This document shows positions 51,034 to 58,819 of a stretch of DNA of 64,000 nt, in pieces. The stretch lies in assembly GCA_964627125.1 (NCBI GenBank), contig CAZVJQ010000001.1, forward strand, positions 30,868-94,867, in the 5' to 3' direction. Numbering within the stretch: the first letter of the stretch is position 1; each line of letters begins with the position of its first letter. This stretch comes from Fastidiosipila sp964627125 (GTDB lineage Bacteria > Bacillota > Clostridia > Saccharofermentanales > Fastidiosipilaceae). The notes beneath the pieces were generated by a model. It saw nothing but the letters and a program-made list of their open reading frames with translations. It had not been told where the DNA came from and ran no database searches. Position numbers and translations under genes: made by a program.

Positions 51034-51702
51034 CTATTTTATTTTAATAAAACCAAATCTATGTTTGAGGAAAAGTTCATTAACAATTATAAATATGCTT
51101 ACTAATACCACTGCAATTAAGTTCAGTGTAATGAATGTGATTTCTTGGCTAGTATCTAGATTTGCCCCAACCAGCCTATATACAACAGTAATTACAATTG
51201 CTATTACTAATGAAATAGCAATGCTTAATACTTTCATTGAGATGCTGTGACTCTCACCTTCATTAGCTAACATACTAGCCTCATCCACTTCCGACAGTCT
51301 ATATATTCTAAGTTTAAACATCTTAGCCTGATAAGTAGATAATAGATTTAATAAGGATAGGGATACTCCAGCAACCACTGCCAGGATTAATAAATTGTTT
51401 GTTTGAGATAATGAGCTAATTGCAAGAGCGCTTACTACTAGAAGAATTACCCATGTTGCTCTAGATGCCACTACTCTACTCAATCCTCGAGCATCGTCAT
51501 AGTAATAGAAATCATCAAACTTGAGACTTGGAGTAAAAATAGAAATAAGTAAAACTAGTTCCAACCAATTAAAGGAAAAACTATTAACATTTTCATAATG
51601 CACAAATATTAATGCAGCTACTAGAAATAGTGTATAAACGAAATACTGCAAATTAGCACTAAAATCTTCTCCATCAAATACTCTGGGTCTAGAATTTTTC
51701 AT
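51034..51702 (-). CDS. Hypothetical membrane protein
   Basis: 222 aa with about six hydrophobic helices (around residues 18-36, 46-58, 82-98, 102-118, 152-175, 188-208). Between helices 4 and 5 lies an acidic loop (LSEVDEASMLANEGE). No recognised family. AAGGAG start signal, 15 bases downstream of trmL in the satD-led minus-strand group. Confidence 0.6.
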   Translation of the reverse strand: MKNSRPRVFDGEDFSANLQYFVYTLFLVAALIFVHYENVNSFSFNWLELVLLISIFTPSLKFDDFYYYDDARGLSRVVASRATWVILLVVSALAISSLSQTNNLLILAVVAGVSLSLLNLLSTYQAKMFKLRIYRLSEVDEASMLANEGESHSISMKVLSIAISLVIAIVITVVYRLVGANLDTSQEITFITLNLIAVVLVSIFIIVNELFLKHRFGFIKIK

Positions 51703-51717
51703 TTTCTCTCCTTATAT

Positions 51718-52203
51718 CTAATGAAGTCCAGGGTAACCCTGCTGTCTTAAGACTTCGTATAAAACTATAGCTTCAGAGTTTGATAAGTTTAAAGATCTAT
51801 ATGCATCTGACATTGGAATTCTAAACATACGCTCAGGATGCTCGAACATGAAATCTTCAGGCAATCCTGCAGATTCAGATCCAAACACTAATATACATGG
51901 TCCATCTACATCGAGTTGTCCTATGTTCTTCTCAGCCTTAGTTGTTAGATAAATACTTTGGTAGCCATCTTCAACTTTTGCAGTCATAAATGCTTTGAAC
52001 TCTTCGAGGCTATCCCAAACAGTTAAATCTACCTGGTCCCAATAATCCATTCCAGACTTCTTAATATATTTATCACTAATTGAAAAACCTAAAGGTCTAA
52101 CTAAGTGCAACTCTGCATTTGCTATTACACAGGTTCTACCAATGTTTCCAGTGTTATATGGTATATCTGGATTTACTAAAACAACAATATTTTTTTCTTT
52201 CAT
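51718..52203 (-). CDS. trmL: tRNA (cytidine/uridine-34 2'-O)-methyltransferase
   Basis: 161 aa SPOUT enzyme modifying the wobble base of tRNA-Leu. NIVVLVNPDIPYNTGNIGRTC at the N-terminus, then LHLVRPLGF, LVFGSESAGLP and IPMSDAYRSLNLSNSEAIVLYE forming the trefoil-knot SAM site. 20 bases after the DUF3307 gene. Confidence 0.93.
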   Translation of the reverse strand: MKEKNIVVLVNPDIPYNTGNIGRTCVIANAELHLVRPLGFSISDKYIKKSGMDYWDQVDLTVWDSLEEFKAFMTAKVEDGYQSIYLTTKAEKNIGQLDVDGPCILVFGSESAGLPEDFMFEHPERMFRIPMSDAYRSLNLSNSEAIVLYEVLRQQGYPGLH

Positions 52204-52223
52204 AAATTTCCTTTTTATATAAT

Positions 52224-52982
52224 TTAAATTACTCCAAACAAAATGATGTAGACAAGAACAACAGTCATTATACTGAACAATGTTCCTATAAGGTAATATT
52301 CAGCAAAGTTCTTATCTTCCATTTGCTTAAATCTTGCAATTGATTTAGCTGTATATATCAAAGCAATCGACGCTATATTCCCTGTAGCCAAGAAAATCGC
52401 ACTCAAAATTCTTTCAATATTCCCTATTATTGCACCAGCCCCACCCATGTCAGAACTCTCTTCATCTTTATCCTTTTCATTAGCCACAATTTGAAAATGC
52501 CCAAAGAGTTCTTTAAAGCTAATATTTGTAGGCTTAGTAATAATAACTATTAATAATATCCATTTTAGGATTAGATTGGATTGATTATAAAAACTATATT
52601 GAGTAAAAGCATTTTGTAGGTTGACAAAAATATGCTCTGAGAAAATATAAATAATAGCTATGTGGGCTAGCTGGTCTGCAATATAGTAAGCTCCTCTATT
52701 TTTAGGATATCTTCTTGTAAAGAAGATTTTCCAATAATCAATAATGAAATGCGTAGCAAATATAATAAGCGCAAATATGCTAAAACTACCTAATGATGCT
52801 CTTGAATAAACACCACTAATGATCCACATTGGAAGTAATAATAATACATGAATTACGCTATGTTTTAAGAGAGCTAAAACACTCTCATGCTTAGCCGTTA
52901 CTAGTTTTTGACTCTGCAATTGATAGTCTGCAAGGAAGTGTGCTATCAACATATAAACTGTCAAACTATTTAGTGCTACCAT
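52224..52982 (-). CDS. DUF3307-family integral membrane protein
   Basis: 252 aa with about six membrane helices. Conserved polar residues sit within or beside helices: HFLADYQLQ, KHSVIH, HFIIDYWK and DQLAHI. The repeated His/Asp pairs resemble metal-binding intramembrane hydrolases, but activity is unproven. A cytoplasmic acidic loop (NEKDKDEESSDMGG) lies around residue 165-180. DUF3307 genes are known neighbours of satD. Its start overlaps the satD end by 17 bases, so the two are translationally coupled. RBS GGAGG. Confidence 0.75.
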   Translation of the reverse strand: MVALNSLTVYMLIAHFLADYQLQSQKLVTAKHESVLALLKHSVIHVLLLLPMWIISGVYSRASLGSFSIFALIIFATHFIIDYWKIFFTRRYPKNRGAYYIADQLAHIAIIYIFSEHIFVNLQNAFTQYSFYNQSNLILKWILLIVIITKPTNISFKELFGHFQIVANEKDKDEESSDMGGAGAIIGNIERILSAIFLATGNIASIALIYTAKSIARFKQMEDKNFAEYYLIGTLFSIMTVVLVYIILFGVI

Positions 52983-53628
52983 AGTATTCCTCCAATACTA
53001 AATCTATGCTGCTTCTAATCTCTAAATATTCTTTAATATTAGCAGAATTTAATCTCTTACTTAAACTAGCTTCACTTATTTGCATTTTGTTAGCCAAGTC
53101 CTTTTGCTTAAAATTGTGCTTATCTTCTAATTGAATTAACTCTAAATAAGTTTCTGTCTGCTTAACAGTCCATGACTTCCTAATTAATTCACTAGAAAGA
53201 ATAAGACTATTTATTATTTTATCCATTTTTTCATCATCGCTCATAAATAGAATGTCACATTTTCCATTCCAATTATTAGAGTGAACTGTATTTATCGCTT
53301 CTCTTGCATGCCAAAACACAGGTCCATCTGCACCAATACTAATTTCTCGATTTATCTTAGTATTTATTTGGCCAAAGCCTATCCCTAGGCGAAAATCTGG
53401 CAAATCTGAATATTGCAAGTTATTGATAATATCAAAAACTTTACTATCAACATCAAGTATCGCTTGGAATTCATCCCCTATGGTCAAAGTAAACTTCGAT
53501 ACAATATTGTCTGCATATTCCTTATTTATTGCATTAAAAATATCTAAAATATTTTCTTGTACGGACTCTCTATTCTCGAGCTTTCGCGAATCTATTAGAT
53601 CACCAATTAAAACTATGTAGTTTTTCAT
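52966..53628 (-). CDS. satD: SatD-family protein with cyclase-like motifs and C-terminal HTH
   Basis: 220 aa. Residues 4-17 (YIVLIGDLIDSRKL) and 46-58 (FTLTIGDEFQAIL) are the SatD signatures. The two Asp-bearing blocks, GDLIDSR and IGDEF, resemble the metal-binding strands of class III nucleotide cyclases and GGDEF proteins. RLGIGFGQI and ADGPVFWHARE continue that pattern. Residues about 168-205 (KQKDLANKMQISEASLSKRLNSA) are a helix-turn-helix, so the protein could bind its own operator array upstream. SatD was named in streptococci from a secretion/acid-tolerance locus; biochemical function is unknown. The start has no AGGAGG; the GGAAAG of the first operator lies 12 bases before ATG 53628. 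Confidence 0.78.
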   Translation of the reverse strand: MKNYIVLIGDLIDSRKLENRESVQENILDIFNAINKEYADNIVSKFTLTIGDEFQAILDVDSKVFDIINNLQYSDLPDFRLGIGFGQINTKINREISIGADGPVFWHAREAINTVHSNNWNGKCDILFMSDDEKMDKIINSLILSSELIRKSWTVKQTETYLELIQLEDKHNFKQKDLANKMQISEASLSKRLNSANIKEYLEIRSSIDLVLEEYYGSTK

Positions 53629-53639
53629 ATTAATCTCGC

Positions 53640-53735
53640 TTTCCGTTAAACTGGAACTATTTACAACTTTCCGTAAACAAGGAAACTTATATTTCTTTCC
53701 CTTTACAAGGAAAGTATCCTATATTTCCGTACTTA
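53640..53735 (-). promoter_or_regulatory. Array of three inverted-repeat operators plus a half site, 28-bp period, upstream of satD
   Basis: TTTCC-N8-GGAAA type inverted repeats on the plus strand begin at 53640, 53668 and 53696; a lone TTTCCGTA half site begins at 53724. The TTTCC arms are spaced exactly 28 bases. Arms are TTTCC/GGAAC, TTTCC/GGAAA and CTTTCC/GGAAAG. The array fills the whole space between the yqeY terminator and satD, so the promoter must lie within it. SatD's own helix-turn-helix is the obvious candidate ligand. Confidence 0.75.
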
Positions 53736-53743
53736 ATGCAAGT

Positions 53744-53782
53744 AAAAAAAGAGCCTACTTAGAAAATATCTAGGTAGACTCT
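53744..53782 (-). terminator. Terminator of the rpsU-yqeY operon
   Basis: On the minus strand GAGTCTACCTAGA pairs imperfectly with TCTAAGTAGGCTC, followed by TTTTTT. It starts about 22 bases after the yqeY stop and separates it from satD. Confidence 0.78.
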
Positions 53783-53804
53783 CATATATTCATTAAATTT
53801 CAAA

Positions 53805-54248
53805 CTAAGATAGAAGCTCTTTAACTATTGAGCTAACTGTAGCTCCGTCTGCTTGACCCTTAATTCTTGATAGAGTTTCCTTAATTACAGAACCCATATC
53901 TTTCATGCTTGAAGCATTCAAATTAGCGATTACTTCAGAAACTACATTTCTTACTTCTTCTTCAGATAGTTGTTCAGGAAGATATTCTTCCAAAATTGCT
54001 ATCTCAACTTCAGCTTGTTCTACAGCCTCTGGTCGGCTATCTTTTAGCTCTGAAATTAAATCACGACGTTTTTTAACTTCTTTTTCTACTATAGAAATTA
54101 CGTCAGAATCACTTGCTTCAATCCGTTCATCCGTCTCTCTTTGGAGAACTCCAGCTCTGACAAGTTGTACTAATTCTTTACGCTTAGAATCCTTGTTCTT
54201 CATAGCTGTCTTGAAATCACTTGCTAATCTATCTTTTAAATTACTCAT
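53805..54248 (-). CDS. yqeY: GatB/YqeY-domain protein
   Basis: 147 aa, the standard YqeY length. Motifs: LKDRLASDFKTAMKNKDSKRKE, VEKEVKKRRD and the C-terminal YqeY core GSVIKETLSRIKGQADGATVSSIVKELL, equivalent to the tail domain of GatB/GatE that contacts tRNA. It starts 2 bases after the rpsU stop (TAATCATG), a common pairing in Firmicutes. Confidence 0.93.
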   Translation of the reverse strand: MSNLKDRLASDFKTAMKNKDSKRKELVQLVRAGVLQRETDERIEASDSDVISIVEKEVKKRRDLISELKDSRPEAVEQAEVEIAILEEYLPEQLSEEEVRNVVSEVIANLNASSMKDMGSVIKETLSRIKGQADGATVSSIVKELLS

Positions 54249-54250
54249 GA

Positions 54251-54424
54251 TTATCTCTTTCTCTTACGTGCTGCTTCAGCCTTCTTCTTACGTTTTACAC
54301 TTGGTTTCTCGTAAAATTCTCTCTTACGAACCTCAGCTAAAATACCTGAACGAGCTGTTGAACGTTTGAAGCGACGAAGTGCACTATCTAATGTTTCATT
54401 ATCTTTTAAATGAATTTCTGCCAT
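54251..54424 (-). CDS. rpsU: 30S ribosomal protein S21
   Basis: 57 aa: starts MAEIHLKDNETLDSALRRFK and continues through the family's basic helix (REFYEKPSVKRKKK) to a Lys/Arg tail. All S21 hallmarks are present. ATG 54424 with GGGAGGAGG upstream. First gene of the rpsU-yqeY operon, divergent from trpS. The gap to trpS (54425-54651) contains a short AATGTT/AACATT stem but no T-box motif. Confidence 0.96.
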   Translation of the reverse strand: MAEIHLKDNETLDSALRRFKRSTARSGILAEVRKREFYEKPSVKRKKKAEAARKRKR

Positions 54425-54651
54425 TTGCGTTTCGCCTCCTCCCTTGCGCGTTAGTAATGTTTTAACATTGCGCTAGCTTGAATATTATAAATATAAAATT
54501 ATGATACGTCAATTGATTTAGTCGTTTACAGCTGTATTAGCACGATATTGAAGCTTTATATACTTAATTCCATCTTTAATTATCTTAAAATTTCATATAT
54601 TATTGATTTAGCATTTCACAAGTTAATTGTGATTAAGCTTTGGAGGAGAAA

Positions 54652-55740
54652 ATGAGTAAAATAATTCTTACTGGAGATAGACCTACAGGTAAATTACATA
54701 TTGGACACTATGTAGGTTCTTTAAGAGAAAGAGTAAGGCTTCAAAATAGCGGTGAGTTTGATGAAATCTTTATATTAATTGCAGATTACCAGGCTTTGAC
54801 CGACAACATGGATAACCCTGAAAAAATTAGAGATAACATTATTGAGCTAGCATTAGATTATTTAGCAGTTGGACTCGACCCAAATATTGCAACATTATGT
54901 ATACAATCTGGAATCAAGCAACTGTATGAGCTGACCGCTTACTACATGAACTTAGTAACACTTGCAAGAGCTGAAAGAAACCCAACAGTTAAATCAGAGA
55001 TTCAAATGCGAGGCTTTGGTTCAAGCATTCCTATGGGATTTATAAGCTATCCAATTAGCCAAGCTGCAGACATTACAGCATTTGACGCTAACATAGTTCC
55101 TGTTGGCGAAGACCAAGCTCCAATGTTAGAGCAAACAAGAGAAATCGTTGCTCGCTTTAACTACTTATATGGTGAAACATTAGTTGAACCTAATATCTTA
55201 CTTCCATCTAATAAGGCAAGTTTAAGACTCCCTGGTACTGATGGCCAAAGCAAAATGAGTAAATCTCTAGGAAACACAATTTTATTATCTGACCCTGAAG
55301 ATGTATTAAGCAAGAAAGTAATGAGCATGTACACAGACCCTGACCATATCCGAGTTGAAGATCCAGGTAAAGTTGAAGGAAACACTGTTTTCACATACTT
55401 AGATGCATTCAGCTCAGATGAAGATTTTGCAGAATTCCTACCTGAATACAATAATTTAGATGAATTGAAAGATCACTATACACGTGGTGGTCTAGGTGAT
55501 GTAAAAATCAAGCGTTTCTTAATTAAAGTTCTAAATAAAGAACTCGCTCCAATACGTGAAAGACGTGCTTATTGGGAAGAAAGAATCGATGAAGTAAATG
55601 ACATTCTAGAAGCTGGTACTAAGAAAGCTAGTGCTAAGGCAGAAGAAGTTACTTCTAGAGTAAGAGAAGCAATTAAGATTAATTACTTTGAAGATGATGC
55701 TTTACTAAACCACTATAAGAATAAACAATCTGATGAATAA
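54652..55740 (+). CDS. trpS: Tryptophanyl-tRNA synthetase
   Basis: 362 aa class I synthetase. HIGH motif in GDRPTGKLHIGHYVGSL, KMSKS in GQSKMSKSLGN, and the tRNA/Trp-binding PVGEDQAPMLEQTREI. The ATG at 54652 is preceded by GGAGG; a TTG four codons earlier overlaps that site. A short C-terminal tail (KNKQSDE). Single-gene unit followed by a strong terminator. Confidence 0.96.
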   Translation: MSKIILTGDRPTGKLHIGHYVGSLRERVRLQNSGEFDEIFILIADYQALTDNMDNPEKIRDNIIELALDYLAVGLDPNIATLCIQSGIKQLYELTAYYMNLVTLARAERNPTVKSEIQMRGFGSSIPMGFISYPISQAADITAFDANIVPVGEDQAPMLEQTREIVARFNYLYGETLVEPNILLPSNKASLRLPGTDGQSKMSKSLGNTILLSDPEDVLSKKVMSMYTDPDHIRVEDPGKVEGNTVFTYLDAFSSDEDFAEFLPEYNNLDELKDHYTRGGLGDVKIKRFLIKVLNKELAPIRERRAYWEERIDEVNDILEAGTKKASAKAEEVTSRVREAIKINYFEDDALLNHYKNKQSDE

Positions 55741-55772
55741 TATTGATTTTTGTCTAAATAAGTAAAGACTGA

Positions 55773-55820
55773 GGTCACAAGCTGATTATAGAAATATAAA
55801 TCTAGCTTGTGACCTTTTTT
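55773..55820 (+). terminator. Terminator of trpS
   Basis: 11-bp perfect stem GGTCACAAGCT/AGCTTGTGACC with a 20-base loop, then TTTTTT. Confidence 0.85.
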
Positions 55821-55852
55821 CAAAACTTAGTGATATTCTTTGCAAATATTAC

Positions 55853-55880
55853 TTGACAGTTTTTTCCTTTTGGCTATAAT
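55853..55880 (+). promoter_or_regulatory. Consensus promoter of tRNA-Ser(GCT)
   Basis: TTGACA (55853-55858), 16-base spacer, TATAAT (55875-55880): both hexamers perfect, as expected for a stable-RNA gene. Start of transcription about 40 bases before the mature tRNA. Confidence 0.9.
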
Positions 55881-55928
55881 TTAATAACGTCGCAAAAACG
55901 ATATACGAACTTGCGAAAAAATTCAGCT

Positions 55929-56019
55929 GGAGAAGTACCCAAGAGGCTGAAGGGGCGTCCTTGCTAAGGATGTAGACGGTTTACGCCGTGCGAGGGTTCG
56001 AACCCCTCCTTCTCCGCCA
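55929..56019 (+). tRNA. tRNA-Ser (anticodon GCT), CCA encoded
   Basis: 91-nt class II tRNA: acceptor GGAGAAG/CTTCTCC, anticodon stem CGTCC/GGATG with loop TTGCTAA (GCT), long variable arm, TpsiC GAGGGTTCGAACCCCTC, discriminator G, CCA encoded. Reads AGC/AGT. Confidence 0.97.
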
Positions 56020-56025
56020 GATACT

Positions 56026-56068
56026 AGCCTTGAGAATTCAAATTGAATCTCGAGGCTTTTATTTTGTT
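56026..56068 (+). terminator. Terminator of tRNA-Ser(GCT)
   Basis: AGCCTTGAGA and TCTCGAGGCT pair (with one G-T and inner ATTCA/TGAAT), followed by TTTTATTTTG. Confidence 0.8.
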
Positions 56069-56096
56069 CAAAATTAGTTGATGACCATAAAAAATG

Positions 56097-56114
56097 ACCT
56101 TCAATTACGAAGGC
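56097..56114 (-). terminator. Weak terminator of the 84-aa hypothetical gene
   Basis: Minus-strand GCCTTC/GAAGGT with a 6-base loop, followed by CATTTTTTA. The stem is short, so confidence is moderate. Confidence 0.5.
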
Positions 56115-56141
56115 CTTACACTCAAAAAAATATGCTTAAAA

Positions 56142-56396
56142 TTAAGCGTCTTCACCATAAAGGTTTGTTCTGAAGAATCTTGCTTCATCATCAACATTAT
56201 CGAATGCTAATGAAGCTTCTGATACTTTTGCACCCTCGATTAAGTTTGCAATACCAACTAATTGAGATAATTTACTCTTTAGGTTCAGTCTGTCACCTTC
56301 TTCAGTGATCAAGTAAACATTACCCTTGCTCTCGTCAATTAAATTCATAAATACTCTCATATCCATGTTAGCTATGTCTATACTATGTAAATCCAT
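56142..56396 (-). CDS. Small conserved-looking hypothetical protein
   Basis: 84 aa, acidic, soluble. MRVFMNLIDESKGNVYLITEEGDRLNLKSKLSQLVGIANLIEGAK suggests a helix, a two-stranded beta hairpin (VYLITEEGDRLNL) and helices, a compact domain seen in many small clostridial proteins, but I cannot name a function. ATG with AGGAGG 6 bases upstream and a short terminator downstream support it as real. Confidence 0.6.
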   Translation of the reverse strand: MDLHSIDIANMDMRVFMNLIDESKGNVYLITEEGDRLNLKSKLSQLVGIANLIEGAKVSEASLAFDNVDDEARFFRTNLYGEDA

Positions 56397-56784
56397 TATT
56401 TACCTCCTAATTAAGCTTAATAACTATATTATACTTTATTTTTTGAAATTTATAGGTCTATTCGTAATTATTGTTATAAATACACATATTTACCCTATAA
56501 CTATTATTCAATATGTCTAAAGAGATTTTTTTGAGCGCAAGTTATTGTAATTTCAATAATAATACGAAAATTCAAAGATTATATACCATCTATGAATAAA
56601 TATGCCAGTGTTTGTATTTTTATACATAAGCACATTTTTAATATTACTAAAAAAAACTGCTAAAAGTGCACTGATTTAAGCCTTGTAACACAATTGTAAT
56701 ACGCTTTCAAAAAATATAATTTGACAATCTATGCATTAAAATAGATAATAGACTTCGATTTAAACATATCAGGAGGACTCATGT
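56397..56784. other. 388-base gene-free region between the 84-aa gene and hup
   Basis: Very AT-rich. It contains a minus-strand -10-like TATAAT at 56428-56433 for the 84-aa gene and the hup promoter at 56721-56749 on the plus strand. The middle (56440-56700) has no reading frame with a ribosome site, no stable hairpin and no repeats that I can support. Confidence 0.6.
56721..56749 (+). promoter_or_regulatory. Promoter of hup
   Basis: -35 TTGACA (56721-56726), 17-base spacer, -10 GATAAT (56744-56749), 35 bases before the HU start codon. Confidence 0.85.
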
Positions 56785-57060
56785 ATGAATAAGAGTGAAT
56801 TAGTAGATTCAGTAGCAAACCTATCAGGTTTAACAAAGAAAGATTCTGAATCAGCAGTAAACGCAGTATTAGAAAGTATTGCACACGCTTTAGAGAATGA
56901 TGACAAAGTTACTTTAGTTGGCTTCGGAACATTTGAGGTTCGTGAGCGTAAAGCTCGTGAAGGTAGAAACCCTGCTACTCAAGAAGTTATCCAAATCCCT
57001 TCAAGTAAGAATGCAGCATTCAAGGCTGGTAAGAAACTAAAAGACCGTGTAAATAAATAA
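56785..57060 (+). CDS. hup: HU-family DNA-binding protein
   Basis: 91 aa, standard HU. MNKSELVDSVANLSGLTKKDSESAVNAVLE, then VTLVGFGTFEVRERKAREGRNPATQE with the DNA-intercalating Pro arm, and the C-terminal helix. Nucleoid protein bending DNA non-specifically. AGGAGG 8 bases before ATG 56785; an earlier ATG at 56781 leads to a stop after three codons. Confidence 0.97.
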   Translation: MNKSELVDSVANLSGLTKKDSESAVNAVLESIAHALENDDKVTLVGFGTFEVRERKAREGRNPATQEVIQIPSSKNAAFKAGKKLKDRVNK

Positions 57061-57073
57061 TTTTCACTTAACG

Positions 57074-57103
57074 ATAAGGAGCTTCATAGCTCCTTATTTT
57101 TTA
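57074..57103 (+). terminator. Terminator of hup
   Basis: 10-bp perfect stem ATAAGGAGCT/AGCTCCTTAT, TCAT loop, then TTTTTTA. Confidence 0.9.
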
Positions 57104-57161
57104 CTCAAATTTACTTTTTGCTCTTTCTGATAACTTTATATTTATCATCAGTTTTACATCA

Positions 57162-57746
57162 CTAACATTTTGAACTCATCCTCATCTTATACTCTTTCCT
57201 TAGATCAACTAACATACTCGTAATTATGTGAGAATTAGGCGCATTCCAACCACCCTTCTTGAAAGAATAGTTAATTACTCTATCTATCTGCTTACGTCCA
57301 GTTTCATAATATTCAGCTACTTTGTTATATGTCTCTTTATCAGGAAGATTAGATTTCAATCCATCACTTAACATTTCAAATAGAAGACTGCGCAAGTAAG
57401 CGTACCCTTTTAAATTCTCTGGAATTTTAAATTTTCTTAAGATAGCTTCAATAGACTCTTCTTGTATGTCAATAAGCTTACTATGCTCAGCAGCATAAGG
57501 AGTAGATTCCACTTCGGCTAATATAGAATATATATTATTACTAGCTGAATAGAGATTATTAGCACCATCTATAATGAAGTGCATTTTCCCCGATCCATCC
57601 GCATAACCTATATATCCATCACGCTTCATTATTTCGCCTATTTTTCTCATCAAGTCCTTGCTACTTGAAGATACGTAAAACTCTAGCTGCGCACCCTTAG
57701 ACTGCATTTTAAGCTCATCTAGACCATACTTGTTCATGCTATACAT
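57162..57746 (-). CDS. Spo0A C-terminal-domain-like DNA-binding protein without receiver domain
   Basis: 194 aa from ATG 57746, which has GGAGGGG 5 bases upstream. The C-terminal ~95 residues (IPENLKGYAYLRSLLFEML, then YNKVAEYYETGRKQIDRVINYSF, KGGW, IITSMLVDLRKEY) follow the Spo0A effector domain (GVPAHIKGYMYLREAI / IAKKFNTTASRVERAIRHAIEVAW). The N-terminal ~95 residues (MRKIGEIMKRDGYIGYADGSGKMHF) do not show the Asp-phosphorylation pattern of a receiver. Probably a transcription factor with a different sensor. No target can be named. Confidence 0.68.
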   Translation of the reverse strand: MYSMNKYGLDELKMQSKGAQLEFYVSSSSKDLMRKIGEIMKRDGYIGYADGSGKMHFIIDGANNLYSASNNIYSILAEVESTPYAAEHSKLIDIQEESIEAILRKFKIPENLKGYAYLRSLLFEMLSDGLKSNLPDKETYNKVAEYYETGRKQIDRVINYSFKKGGWNAPNSHIITSMLVDLRKEYKMRMSSKC

Positions 57747-57880
57747 GCCTGCCCCTCCTCTGCTATATATATTTTGCACTTATAAACAGCATTAGCCAAT
57801 CGTACACATGCGAAGTTTTAAGCAATATTCAGTAGATAATCAGTAGCGACAATTTATCTAAGAATTCGATTTTCAACATG

Positions 57881-57929
57881 AAAAAACTGACCTCATAACA
57901 TAAGTACAAAAAACTCAATTATGGGTCAG
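57881..57929 (-). terminator. Terminator of the HAD-phosphatase operon
   Basis: On the minus strand CTGACCCATAA pairs with TTATGAGGTCAG (one bulge), followed by TTTTTTC. It ends the ydbC-ligA-...-HAD unit. Confidence 0.78.
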
Positions 57930-57958
57930 CAATTATTTTTATATATTACAAACTTAGC

Positions 57959-58804
57959 CTACAGTGAAAACACCTGTTGTAAAACTCTACCTAGTCCATC
58001 AGCATTATTATTCTCAGCATAAAAATCAACATGTGGTCTAATAATTGGAGCACCACTTCTCATCCCTATGGAAATACCACTTCTCTCTAGCATGCTAATA
58101 TCATTTTGCTGATCACCAACTGTGATAACTTCATCTAAGCCAATACCTAGAGTTTCACATAGATACTCAAGAGCCATACCCTTACTTGTATTATCAGGCA
58201 TTAAGTCAATAGTACCCTTACCAGAAACACTAGGAGTGATACCAGGGATGGCAGCCAAGGCTTTCCCCAACTCTGAGTTAGCATCTTCACCCTTCTTAAA
58301 TACTACAAAACCTTTAGTAACAACTTCAGGCGGCATTCTATCTGGGAATTCCTCAATACTTACGGTCTCAATAATATCTTGCTCGCTCGCAATAGCCATC
58401 TCATTATAATGATGGAAGGCATTTACCCTATTACTGTTTGCCGCATGATATACAGTATCCATACCATACAGAACAAAATCACCTTCATGTTGGTCGCACA
58501 AAGTTATAATTTGGCGCACTTGCTCATCATTAAGTGTCTGTCTATAGATATAGTCTTCGTGCCCGTTATATCGCATCATAGCGCCATTACAGCTGATGAT
58601 AGGTAGCTCTAGATCCAACTGACTAGCAAAATGCCAAGTCATCTTATCCATCCTACCTGTAGCGAAGGTAAACATTATCCCTTTATCCTTCAACTTCTTA
58701 ATCTTCTCGATATTATAAGCACCAAGTGCACTTACACCATTTAGCAATGTACCATCTAAATCACTTACAACAAGTTTTATCTTACTTGGGTCAAAGTCAA
58801 GCAT
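57959..58804 (-). CDS. Cof-type HAD-superfamily phosphatase
   Basis: 281 aa. HAD motif I VSDLDGTLLNG, motif II TFATGR, motif III Lys in SKGMALEYL, motif IV GDQQNDISMLERSG. The large C2-type cap lies between motifs II and III. Substrate probably a sugar phosphate or flavin-type phosphate; unknown. AGGAGGATG ribosome site, 15 bases after the TPR/DUF5050 gene. Confidence 0.92.
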   Translation of the reverse strand: MLDFDPSKIKLVVSDLDGTLLNGVSALGAYNIEKIKKLKDKGIMFTFATGRMDKMTWHFASQLDLELPIISCNGAMMRYNGHEDYIYRQTLNDEQVRQIITLCDQHEGDFVLYGMDTVYHAANSNRVNAFHHYNEMAIASEQDIIETVSIEEFPDRMPPEVVTKGFVVFKKGEDANSELGKALAAIPGITPSVSGKGTIDLMPDNTSKGMALEYLCETLGIGLDEVITVGDQQNDISMLERSGISIGMRSGAPIIRPHVDFYAENNNADGLGRVLQQVFSL

Positions 58805-58819
58805 TTCATCCTCCTAATT

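Noticed and set aside
53640..53735. Regular 28-bp spacing reminiscent of a CRISPR array or iterons
   Set aside because: Only short arms (5-6 bases) are conserved, there are no long identical repeats and spacers, and no cas or rep gene is nearby; an operator array fits better.
54425..54651. T-box riboswitch upstream of trpS
   Set aside because: No AGGGTGGNACCGCG-like T-box motif or antiterminator structure in the leader.
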